This document shows positions 41,645-48,994 of a stretch of DNA of 52,241 nt, one piece after another (the first letter of the stretch is position 1; each line of letters begins with the position of its first letter). The stretch is from an uncultured Clostridia bacterium (GTDB lineage Bacteria; Bacillota; Clostridia; Oscillospirales; Acutalibacteraceae): assembly GCA_947593615.1 (NCBI GenBank), contig CANQDR010000012.1, positions 1-52,241 of the forward strand. Direction: 5' to 3'. The notes under the pieces are model-generated. The model saw only the letters and a list, made by a program, of their open reading frames with translations, was not told the DNA's origin and did not search any database. The position numbers were made by a program, and so were the translations under genes.

Positions 41645-41684
41645 GTGATACGTGATGCACAACGCATTCCTCATCACGTATCAC
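41645..41684. repeat. 13-bp perfect inverted repeat next to the AT-rich region
   Basis: GTGATACGTGATG (41645-41657) is the reverse complement of 41672-41684, with a 14-base spacer. No T-run follows on either strand, so a protein-binding dyad (origin, partition-like or operator) fits better than a terminator. It lies just past the stop of the 152-residue gene. Confidence 0.7.
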
Positions 41685-41716
41685 GGACTTAGAGACGGCT
41701 ACTCTTCACTTCATTG

Positions 41717-42175
41717 TCACAGGAACTCTTCGATGTCCTCCAATGAGTGCACTTTTGCGGTCGGATACTCATCATATACCATGAACAATCGAGCGGTCAT
41801 GGGATTCACGTCGTCTGGATAGTTGGCATCGAGCCAGCATAAGTACTCTCTTATGTACTTTACAGGCGAACGGAGGAGTAATACTATTGCGGCGTCGGAG
41901 ACGTTCGCATTTGTCGCTGGCGTATTCCGCTTGATTCGGGCATTCACGGTGGCAATTGCCTCATGCTCCGTGTAAACGTACCTCACTTTGTTGATTCCGT
42001 TGCGGTCACAGTTTCTGCGGAGTACCGTCGAACGGACTGCTATAGGCGGTTCGTCGCCGAGGTCTCGGGTATAACGCTCGTTATAAGGGCCGTAGCGGCG
42101 TCCTTGACGTTCATTGTACCATATCGCGGCCAATTTTCCGTTGGACGTGACATAAAATTGTTGGTGTTTTCTCAT
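41717..42175 (-). CDS. Hypothetical protein (152 aa)
   Basis: 152 residues, basic N-terminus (MRKHQQFYVTSNGKLAAIWY) with many Arg/Tyr, then helices and a C-terminal acidic part (SLEDIEEFL). No family recognised. ATG 42175 follows AGGAGGTAAAAA. It is the third gene after the structured-RNA region and the last before the origin-like stretch. The basic, aromatic N-terminal beta region could bind nucleic acid, but this is only a pattern. Confidence 0.75.
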   Translation of the reverse strand: MRKHQQFYVTSNGKLAAIWYNERQGRRYGPYNERYTRDLGDEPPIAVRSTVLRRNCDRNGINKVRYVYTEHEAIATVNARIKRNTPATNANVSDAAIVLLLRSPVKYIREYLCWLDANYPDDVNPMTARLFMVYDEYPTAKVHSLEDIEEFL

Positions 42176-42189
42176 TTTTTACCTCCTGA

Positions 42190-42480
42190 TTATGGTTCGT
42201 ACCATGATACCACCTCAAATGTCTCATTGAGGTAGTTCACAATTTTACATATTTCTTGGTTGTGCTCAAAAGCATACGCTATTTGGTCCAAAGAGTATCC
42301 AATGGCGAGAAGAGGGCCCATCAGATTGTACCAATCGACCCCTTCGACGCGGGTTTCACCGATATAGCACCACTTGTGTGGGTCGTACTTCTTGCCGAGG
42401 AGGTGACACACGTCCCTATCGACGCCCTCAAGAAACGCGGTGTCCCCGCTTTTCTTGTAAGTTAATTTGAAATAGTACAT
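42190..42480 (-). CDS. Hypothetical protein (96 aa)
   Basis: 96 residues, mixed alpha/beta: MYYFKLTYKKSGDTAFLEGV, then KWCYIGETRVEGVDW and two helices. No motif of a known family. ATG 42480 follows AAGGAGGTAATTA. It lies between the 137- and 152-residue genes with short gaps and a ribosome site for each, so all three are probably on one early mRNA. Confidence 0.74.
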   Translation of the reverse strand: MYYFKLTYKKSGDTAFLEGVDRDVCHLLGKKYDPHKWCYIGETRVEGVDWYNLMGPLLAIGYSLDQIAYAFEHNQEICKIVNYLNETFEVVSWYEP

Positions 42481-42509
42481 TTAATTACCTCCTTGAGGGA
42501 GGAGAGGGA

Positions 42510-42923
42510 TTATTCCCCCTCCTCGTCATTAAGTTCTTGAAGTCTCTTGGTGAGAGTCGCTAACTCATCTTCGATAGCTTTCCTCTTGAGTCTCTTTTCT
42601 GCTTTCGATTTCAGTTCATTGAAGATTTTCAGTTCATCTTCTGTGAGGACGTCGACCCATGTGGTTTTCTGAGTGACTTTGGTGGGAGAGTCGTTTCTCT
42701 GTCCGAGAATTCTTTTTTCTCTCGGGATGAGCTCTAATTCTCCTTCGTGCTTTTCAACTTTCTGAACGGTTACCCATTCTCTTCCCGAGGGATTTTGAGG
42801 GAGGTGGATGTATCCATCTTTTACCCCAAGGACGTTGATGGAGTTCGTTGTTCCGTCGTCGTTGACGACTACGACCTCATAGCCGAGGTCTGCTGCAGGG
42901 TTACTTTTGATGAAAGTTTTCAT
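42510..42923 (-). CDS. Small early protein of the LSEED paralogue family (137 aa), downstream of structured RNA
   Basis: 137 residues. N-terminal beta domain with GVKDGYIHLPQNPSGREW (near 33), then a basic linker, then WVDVLTEDELKIFNELKSKA and a coiled coil ending in an acidic tail. The layout is the same as in the 40020 protein. ATG 42923 follows AAAGGAG. It is the first protein gene after the roughly 470-nt GC-rich segment, so this segment is its 5' leader or an independent RNA. Early host-directed role inferred. Confidence 0.78.
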   Translation of the reverse strand: MKTFIKSNPAADLGYEVVVVNDDGTTNSINVLGVKDGYIHLPQNPSGREWVTVQKVEKHEGELELIPREKRILGQRNDSPTKVTQKTTWVDVLTEDELKIFNELKSKAEKRLKRKAIEDELATLTKRLQELNDEEGE

Positions 42924-42936
42924 AACTTTCTCCTTT

Positions 42937-43411
42937 CACCTTCGGGGGAGTTGAACCCTCTAATTTTTGGCACCGGCCAAGGCGATATAGGGACCTCAAG
43001 GGTCCCATTCCGTTTTCTGGGCTGCCCCTTGCCATCGGGGTTTACCATGACCTATTTCCCGGGTCGCATCGGTATCGTTGGGCATCTTTTTGTATGGACG
43101 GATGCGTGTCGGTCGCTATCGGCCGTGTCTGATTGCTCAGGATGCTGATGCCTGTCCATATCGCAGTACTTCCTATTGGTTTCCTGGCCGGGGCCTGTTC
43201 CGGAGTGGTAGGTTTCAGGGTAGGATACTGTTCTGTCCCTATACGACCCGCGATGGATGTGGGTGGGGTGGTTAGTGCCTCACTTGGCCCACTGGCGGTC
43301 CTACTTCTGCCCTCGTTCATATGTATGAGGTGAGGGAAACCCCAGAGCCCTGGGCCTCGTCGATGAACCGTATCGGTTGGTCGCTGGGCTCGAGAATTTT
43401 TCGTTCTCATA
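42937..43411 (-). ncRNA. Large structured RNA or leader (about 470 nt)
   Basis: The segment is GC-rich inside an AT-rich genome and has no protein frame with start signals. Helices that can form include GGGACC/GGTCCC (42990-42995, 43001-43006), TATGGAC/GTCCATA (43093-43099, 43154-43160), GGCATC/GATGCC (43081-43086, 43147-43152), AACCG/CGGTT (43366-43370, 43374-43378), GAGCCC/GGGCTC (43345-43350, 43386-43391) and a long-range GGCCAAG/CTTGGCC (42975-42981, 43283-43289). Pairs two and three cross, as in a pseudoknot. The 3' end has a tRNA T-arm-like GAGGG-TTCAACT-CCCCC (42960-42944). A minus-strand TATATAT box lies at 43417-43411. Pairings of 6-7 bp are not proof, since chance gives several in such a segment. 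It resembles in size and place the ROOL/GOLLD class of phage RNAs, which I cannot confirm. Confidence 0.6.
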
Positions 43412-43605
43412 TATAAACAGTTTGAAATATATTAAAAAGTCGAAGGAGCGTCCCGATAGGTAAATCGGTTATATAATAATTACACGACCTCCCGACCACA
43501 ACCTTTTTGAACCATATTAAAACTCCCAGCAATCTCACCTGAAATCCCTTCTGTCTCTAAAATTTTTACAAAAATTTTTCGTAAAGGTAACAAACTGTCA
43601 GTTTC
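43412..43605. promoter_or_regulatory. Divergent control region between the early and late blocks
   Basis: An AT-rich stretch of about 190 bp holds a minus-oriented TTTTTAATATATTT (half-site-like, 43436-43423), a short hairpin CCGAT/ATCGG around 43460, TTATATAATAATT, and an AAAATTTTT repeat near 43559-43579. No ORF is visible. It must contain the early minus-strand promoter and leads to the late promoter-like 16-mer. Confidence 0.55.
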
Positions 43606-43621
43606 TGTCATATAATAGATT
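43606..43621 (+). promoter_or_regulatory. Promoter-like element before the terminase genes
   Basis: The 16-mer TGTCATATAATAGATT is identical to that before the scaffold gene (4387-4402). It lies 32 bp before the GTG of the first terminase gene, with AAGGAGGT in between. TATAAT is perfect; no -35 is seen. Confidence 0.65.
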
Positions 43622-43652
43622 AGAAATAGAATTGCTAAAGGAGGTACCTCTC

Positions 43653-44165
43653 GTGATTAACAAGACATACCGCGAGATTGGTGAACTTAAAGGCCTCTTT
43701 GCAGACCCTAAATACTTCCGTCAAGCATGGAAGTCAGTTGGTAACGCCATCTTGATGAACCCTGCTCGCAAACCAATTGAGCGCCGCGACAAGAACGACA
43801 ACGAAACCTTTGACTCTCTTGTAGAGAAGTACACGTACGAAGACCTCGCACGCGACCTTAAAGCTATGCAAGGTCCGGACAGAGAGCCAACAGAGCTCGA
43901 GATGATTCTTGCCTGTCAGGCAGTTAAGGCCCGTACAGACACCTCTGCAGCAGTCTTCATGCGTGATACCCTCGGTGCTAAACCTGTTGATGAGTCGAAG
44001 GTTGAGGAGACTGTCAACGCCTACGACACCTTGTCAGACGACGAGCTTGAACTTATTGCAGAGCTCCGTCGCAAGAAGGCGCAGGACGCTAACCGTGACC
44101 TCACTGCTATTAAAATGGCTGAGGCCATGCGCATCGGTGAGAACGCGGACGGCCGCGGCGAGTGA
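43653..44165 (+). CDS. terS: Terminase small subunit
   Basis: 170 residues from GTG 43653, which lies 8 bases after AAGGAGGT (the TTG 21 bp upstream is inside the leader). Mostly helical: an N-terminal DNA-binding-like region (NKTYREIGELKGLFADPKYF), a middle helix with RTDTSAAVFMRDTLGAKPVD, and an acidic C-terminal helix ending in a charged tail (DDELELIAELRRKKA). The 'DTxAAxFxxDTxGxKP' stretch is typical of small terminases of Gram-positive phages. It recognises the packaging site and is followed by the large subunit. Confidence 0.78.
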   Translation: MINKTYREIGELKGLFADPKYFRQAWKSVGNAILMNPARKPIERRDKNDNETFDSLVEKYTYEDLARDLKAMQGPDREPTELEMILACQAVKARTDTSAAVFMRDTLGAKPVDESKVEETVNAYDTLSDDELELIAELRRKKAQDANRDLTAIKMAEAMRIGENADGRGE

Positions 44166-44174
44166 GGTGACATC

Positions 44175-44471
44175 ATGAGCTGCAACCTTTGTAACGGCGG
44201 ACGCAAGCATCTCGCTGACGATGGTGCTATACAACCACGCGGCCTACCTCGTCGCAATATCTTGTCCATCGACGAGTTCATAGGCGCAGCTGTCCGCGAC
44301 ATACTTCGAGCATACGAGAATGTTAACACTTGTCACGCTGAGTCGGACATGGACAACGTGCTCGATGGACTCAAGCGAGACTACCGCTATCTGACGTGGA
44401 GCCAACGCTACATTGAGGGACGCGCAGTAGCGCCTACCAGTGAAGCCACTGAGGACAAGCATGATACCTAA
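44175..44471 (+). CDS. Hypothetical protein with CxxC (98 aa)
   Basis: 98 residues. MSCNLCNGGRKH at the N-terminus gives one CxxC, and a helical region with EFIGAAVRDILRAYENV follows. No family recognised. ATG 44175 follows GAGGTGACATC. It is inserted between the two terminase genes and its end overlaps the large subunit start by 11 bp. A packaging accessory role (for example an HNH-like or portal-binding factor) is possible but no catalytic motif is seen. Confidence 0.7.
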   Translation: MSCNLCNGGRKHLADDGAIQPRGLPRRNILSIDEFIGAAVRDILRAYENVNTCHAESDMDNVLDGLKRDYRYLTWSQRYIEGRAVAPTSEATEDKHDT

Positions 44472-46116
44472 TACACTTGACGGTGAGCTCCTGCGTCGTA
44501 AGCTACGCAAAGACTACGCCGCCTATTGTCAATACGTCAACCCCGGGTTCTATATGGGTACATTCCATCGCTTTTTGTGCAGCAAGATACAGCAGTTTCT
44601 TGAATCACCTTGTACAAACGGAGCGATGGATATTTTACTTTTGTCAGTTCCTCCTCAGCACGGCAAGTCGTACACTGTAACTGAGACTTTACCATCGTGG
44701 GTGATGGGCCGTGACCCTACGTCCGGTATCATTATTGCAGGCTACGAGAGTTCGTTCGCTGAGAGCTTTAACCGTCGTAATCGTGACAAGTTCAACGAGT
44801 ACTGTACAGATATCTTTAAGGACTGTGCTCCTAATAAGTCAGTACAGAGTACTGGCAGATGGGAGACCTCTAAGGGCGGTTCGTCTCGTGCCGCTGGTCT
44901 TAAGGCAGGTATTACTGGCCACGGTTGCGAGCTGTTTATTATTGACGACCCTATTAAAACTAAGGAACAGGCAGACAGCGAGACCATGCTTGCTAAAATA
45001 CATGAGGAGATGGGACCTTCTGTCCAGTCACGTATTCATCCCGGCGGCAAGCTCATTGTAATACAGACTCGATGGGTCGAGAACGACGTCATCGGTTGGA
45101 TACTGGCTAACTGGGGAGAGTGGGTGTGGGAATACATCAACCTCCCTTGCGAGTATGACGAAGAGGCAGCTCGTCTTGGACCTGACCCCCTGGGTCGTTC
45201 TATTGGCGACTCACTCATTGGAGCTCAGGTCGGAGACGACGAGTCTAAGATACCTCCTAAGATTGCTAATACTAACAGATGGCTCGCGAGTAAGAAGCGG
45301 CTTATTATTAACTCTGACGGTGAGCGTACATGGAATGCCTTGTACCAGGGGCGTCCCAGCGCCGAGAAAGGTAACTTGTACCAAGAGGACTGGTGGCAAC
45401 TGTACGACAGGACTGAGACGCTACGTAACTCACTTGAGTACATGCAGCTTAGCGTTGACGCTACTTTTAAGAACACCGAGGTCAGTGACTTCGTCGCTAT
45501 TGAGCTCTGGGGTCTTAAGGGCGCGAACGTCTACCTATGGAAGCTCGTCAACAAACGTATGTCGTTCGTTGAAACTGTTCGTTGTATTAAGCAGCTGTGT
45601 AAAGACTACTCGGACATCAGTGAGCTGTGCATAGAGGATAAGGCCAACGGTTCGGCCATCATCGACGTCCTCATGTACGAGGAAGGCGTACCACCTATTG
45701 TGGCTGTTCAGCCTAAGGGTGGCAAGTACGCACGAGCTCAGGCCACCAGCAACTTTGTTAGTACACGTAAGGTTCACTTGCCTCGTTACTGGACCGAAGA
45801 TGAGGAACGAGACATTGAGAACTATGGGGACAGAGACGCTACTAACGGTACACAACTCTTCATTAAACAGCACAGCACCTTCCCGTACGCTGCGCATGAC
45901 GACATGGTGGACGCTCAGTCGCAAGGTCTCAGCCGTATTATTAAGCTTGTGACAGGCGAGGTTCCTATGCCTAAGCGTCGGTATGAGAGGTTCACTCATT
46001 GGCGTCCAGACATGTGGGAAGATTACGACCAGCTGGACGACGCTGGACAGCTTGAGTACATTAGACTGTACGGTGCACCGGAGGAGTGGGAAGATGACGA
46101 CTATGACAATAACTAA
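44461..46116 (+). CDS. terL: Terminase large subunit
   Basis: 551 residues from ATG 44461, within the end of the previous gene. ATPase: Walker A-like VPPQHGKSYTV (near 64), Walker B ELFIIDDPIK (near 160), coupling motif region near 200. Nuclease: LSVDATFKNTEVSDFVAIEL (catalytic Asp near 337), EDKANGSAII (near 395) and AAHDDMVDAQSQG (near 479). These are the expected RuvC-like acidic sites. It packages DNA into the prohead. The end overlaps a possible 33-residue gene. Order and size fit a headful or cos packaging phage; I cannot tell which. Confidence 0.94.
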   Translation: MIPNTLDGELLRRKLRKDYAAYCQYVNPGFYMGTFHRFLCSKIQQFLESPCTNGAMDILLLSVPPQHGKSYTVTETLPSWVMGRDPTSGIIIAGYESSFAESFNRRNRDKFNEYCTDIFKDCAPNKSVQSTGRWETSKGGSSRAAGLKAGITGHGCELFIIDDPIKTKEQADSETMLAKIHEEMGPSVQSRIHPGGKLIVIQTRWVENDVIGWILANWGEWVWEYINLPCEYDEEAARLGPDPLGRSIGDSLIGAQVGDDESKIPPKIANTNRWLASKKRLIINSDGERTWNALYQGRPSAEKGNLYQEDWWQLYDRTETLRNSLEYMQLSVDATFKNTEVSDFVAIELWGLKGANVYLWKLVNKRMSFVETVRCIKQLCKDYSDISELCIEDKANGSAIIDVLMYEEGVPPIVAVQPKGGKYARAQATSNFVSTRKVHLPRYWTEDEERDIENYGDRDATNGTQLFIKQHSTFPYAAHDDMVDAQSQGLSRIIKLVTGEVPMPKRRYERFTHWRPDMWEDYDQLDDAGQLEYIRLYGAPEEWEDDDYDNN

Positions 46117-46195
46117 CAACGACTTAACAAGTACTATAAGTTGCCAGACTGGTGACATATTAGACATATGGAGCTATTCCAATAGCGCATTTTAA
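46094..46195 (+). CDS. Possible 33-residue protein between terminase and portal
   Basis: ATG 46094 lies seven bases after GAGGAG. The frame encodes MTTMTITNNDLTSTISCQTG and 13 more residues, and ends at 46195, overlapping the end of terL. Position and ribosome site are suggestive, but the size is near the noise level. The region otherwise contains only a weak hairpin (GCTATT/AATAGC). Low confidence. Confidence 0.3.
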   Translation: MTTMTITNNDLTSTISCQTGDILDIWSYSNSAF

Positions 46196-46206
46196 CGGAG
46201 GTGGAC

Positions 46207-48288
46207 ATGCCGGTAAGTAGGATTGACTTGTATCTGCATAGGAACATGCCAGAGTCTTATGTGAATACTACCGAAGAGAACGAGCTGCTTAATAAGTTCG
46301 TTCAGTTATATTCTATGGCGCTTTCTGCTAAGAACTCTAATCAGCTTTCGAACAATGAGAATATTGCTAAATGGCGTAAGGCTTATCTCGGTACTTTGAA
46401 CGCCCTCAATATGGACGGTCAAGAGAGCCGTAAGAAGAGCCGTCAGGCGCGGAAAGTAATATACGAGTTTGTAGAAAGTAAGATAGACAACTCTATACCT
46501 AAGCCTAAGATGATACCTCGCTACAAGCGAGATACTATTCTTGTACAGACAACAGAGGACTACTTAAAATATCACATTGATACTATTTTTACTAAGTTCA
46601 TGAACGACCGCAGCGAGAGAGCCACCTACGTAGACGGCACATCTTGGTACAAGGTCTGGTGGGACAGTAAGGATAGTTCTCATACTACTAATGGTAGCGT
46701 TAAGATTGACATACGCCTTGCAGACCAGATAATTCCTCAACCGGGCGTGGTGGACTACAGAGACCTTCAGTACATCTTTGAACTGCAACAGTTGTCTGTT
46801 GCTACTATTTACGACTTGTTCGGTCGTCTTGTAACTCCTACTGGCGACGACAGCTCGTATCGCTCGGACACTAGTCGTCCGGCCGATTTGTCTACAGTAA
46901 CAGTCATCACTTGTTACTATATCAACGAGATGGGAACAGTCGGACGTTTTGCTTGGTGCAGTGACACTCTTCAGGTCATCTGTAACGAGGAAGAATGGCA
47001 AGTACGGAAGCTTCGCAAATGTACTAAGTGTAAGACTGTGGTACCTCTTGCGTTGGAGTGCCCGGTCTGTGGCAGTAAGAGCTTTAAGTACGAGACCGCG
47101 GACGAGGAGACCTTGGACGAGGATTTGTACGAGCTGTATAATCCATACCTCGAGGGTGAGACTAATGACAAGAGCCAGGACCAGGCGAGAGCCAGGGTAT
47201 TCTTGACTAAGGGAACTGTTATTCCGTTCTATAAGGTTCGTCAGTTGCCTTTTGTTCCTCGTCCAGCTGTCAGTTGTACAGACAGTATCTACGGTATAAG
47301 TGAGGCGTTCATCTTACTTGATATGCAGGATGGTATCAATAAGATGATGAGCAAGGTCATAAGCAAGAGTCTTAAGTCCGGTGCTGTTGTCACTAAGTTT
47401 GAGAAGAATAAGCTCAAGGACACTGACGAGGACATTAAGATTATAAGCGTTAAAACTGCAGAAGAAGCTGCTATGATTCGTGTCAACCAGATTGAGGCGG
47501 ACACGTCGCAGGAGATTCTTACTGCTAATCTCTTGTACGAGAGCGCTAAGAACGCCTCTGGCATTACTAATTCGTTTCAGGGCAAAGAAGATACTACTGC
47601 TACATCCGGTAAAGCTAAACAGATTGCGGCCGAACAGTCTGCAGGTAGAATCGAGTCATTGCGAGTTATTAAGTCCGCGGCATTTGCTGGCGTGTACGAG
47701 CTCGTTCTTAAGTACCTCCTTGCATTCAGCGATGAGCCTCGTCAGTACGTCAGAACATTGCCTGATGGCCAGACTCAGCAGGAAGAGTGGAGCAAGTACT
47801 TGTTCTTGGATAAGGATAAGTACGGTGAAATCTACTACAGAGATGATTTTCAGTTTAGTTCTGATGCGGCGTCTACCTTGTCCACCAATCGAGTTGCCAT
47901 GTGGCAAGAGACTCAGGATAAGTTCATCAACGGCCTGCTTGGTAATCCTGCTGACCCTCGTACCATGGAACTTTATTGGAACATGATGGCCCAGCAGCAG
48001 TATCCTCTTGCGGAACTTGCTCTTGCTGGTATTAAGGACAACTCACAACATTTGCCTCCTGATGTTGAGCAAGCTATAATGCAGAACCCTCAGCTTATGC
48101 AAATGGTTATGGGTGCTCTTCAGGCGGGACAAGAGAACAGAGGCGGAGCGAGACCTAATAGCGGGCCTCAAGGGAATGGAGCTACTCATGCAGCTAACGT
48201 TGAGAGGACTAATGAGAGGAACAGGTCACAGAGCGAGGAAGTTCTGGACGCCATTCAAGGAACTGAGACTGGAGGTAGTATCATATGA
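46207..48288 (+). CDS. Portal protein with inserted zinc ribbon
   Basis: 693 residues from ATG 46207, behind GGAGGTGGAC; the GTG two codons earlier overlaps that site. Long, helical and strand-rich with a Gln/Asn-rich C-terminus, typical of podovirus portals (dodecamer at the head vertex). An unusual insert near residue 275-293, LRKCTKCKTVVPLALECPVC, forms a four-Cys zinc ribbon. A Gly-rich, Gln-rich end (about 640-693) may contact the tail or DNA. Identified by position after TerL and by size. The zinc ribbon is seen in the sequence; its role is unknown. Confidence 0.83.
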   Translation: MPVSRIDLYLHRNMPESYVNTTEENELLNKFVQLYSMALSAKNSNQLSNNENIAKWRKAYLGTLNALNMDGQESRKKSRQARKVIYEFVESKIDNSIPKPKMIPRYKRDTILVQTTEDYLKYHIDTIFTKFMNDRSERATYVDGTSWYKVWWDSKDSSHTTNGSVKIDIRLADQIIPQPGVVDYRDLQYIFELQQLSVATIYDLFGRLVTPTGDDSSYRSDTSRPADLSTVTVITCYYINEMGTVGRFAWCSDTLQVICNEEEWQVRKLRKCTKCKTVVPLALECPVCGSKSFKYETADEETLDEDLYELYNPYLEGETNDKSQDQARARVFLTKGTVIPFYKVRQLPFVPRPAVSCTDSIYGISEAFILLDMQDGINKMMSKVISKSLKSGAVVTKFEKNKLKDTDEDIKIISVKTAEEAAMIRVNQIEADTSQEILTANLLYESAKNASGITNSFQGKEDTTATSGKAKQIAAEQSAGRIESLRVIKSAAFAGVYELVLKYLLAFSDEPRQYVRTLPDGQTQQEEWSKYLFLDKDKYGEIYYRDDFQFSSDAASTLSTNRVAMWQETQDKFINGLLGNPADPRTMELYWNMMAQQQYPLAELALAGIKDNSQHLPPDVEQAIMQNPQLMQMVMGALQAGQENRGGARPNSGPQGNGATHAANVERTNERNRSQSEEVLDAIQGTETGGSII

Positions 48289-48986
48289 TGTTCATTGAGA
48301 AAACTCTTGTACTTGGGCGAGGACAGAGCTGTACTTTGAAGGGAGAAATATTCATTGAGGTTGATGGCGAGAAGGTTCCTTATACTATGCCAATGAATCC
48401 TCGGAATCCTCACTTGCTGTTAAGCATACGAAATAGTTTGATGTTTGAGAACAAAAGAGGAACAATATATAACTATTATATTCCAGCCGAGACTTTTATA
48501 TTACAAACTTCTACAAGAGTTCCAGAATACGCGCTGACAGATGCCGCCGTAACTAAAAAGAACACATTGTACTACGTTCCTACCGCGGAGATAATTTCTG
48601 GTAAAGAGGTTCGTAGAAAGTATATGTACTATTCTGGAGGAAAAGCTAAAGAGTATCACTGCTGGTTTAAGAAAACTTTTCACTCCATTGATACAAAACG
48701 ATGGAGAGAACAGGACTGGTACTACAGCGTATCTCTTGTTTCTGGAACTCTTATGACGGAATACCTTCAAGGTTTATACGATGATATATACGGAAAACCT
48801 TCTGAGGAAAATCCGAGTTTGTGGACAAAAGATGTCATGAACGGCTACAAAGACAAAAGGTGGTTGTATGACGCCATTTGTTCCGCTAAGCCTGAGTTTG
48901 AAGGACGCGTTGACGTTAATGAATACTTTGCAAGTATAGATACAAAAGATTTGATACAAGGCGACCAGAAACTCGTTATCATTTAG
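48285..48986 (+). CDS. Hypothetical virion-type protein (233 aa)
   Basis: 233 residues, beta-rich and aromatic (many Tyr/Trp), with strands such as [20 protein letters not shown] and later [20 protein letters not shown]. No family recognised. It overlaps the portal stop (ATGATG; GGAGGT upstream) and lies directly before the fibre gene. It could be a head-tail or fibre-attachment protein. The start is either 48285 or 48288. Confidence 0.75.
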   Translation: MMFIEKTLVLGRGQSCTLKGEIFIEVDGEKVPYTMPMNPRNPHLLLSIRNSLMFENKRGTIYNYYIPAETFILQTSTRVPEYALTDAAVTKKNTLYYVPTAEIISGKEVRRKYMYYSGGKAKEYHCWFKKTFHSIDTKRWREQDWYYSVSLVSGTLMTEYLQGLYDDIYGKPSEENPSLWTKDVMNGYKDKRWLYDAICSAKPEFEGRVDVNEYFASIDTKDLIQGDQKLVII

Positions 48987-48994
48987 GAGGATAT

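Noticed and set aside
42510-43410. Minus-strand frame at 43042-43410 as a protein gene
   Set aside because: The 122-codon Pro/Thr/Arg-rich frame has no ribosome site, and the DNA is rich in inverted pairings. RNA is the better reading.
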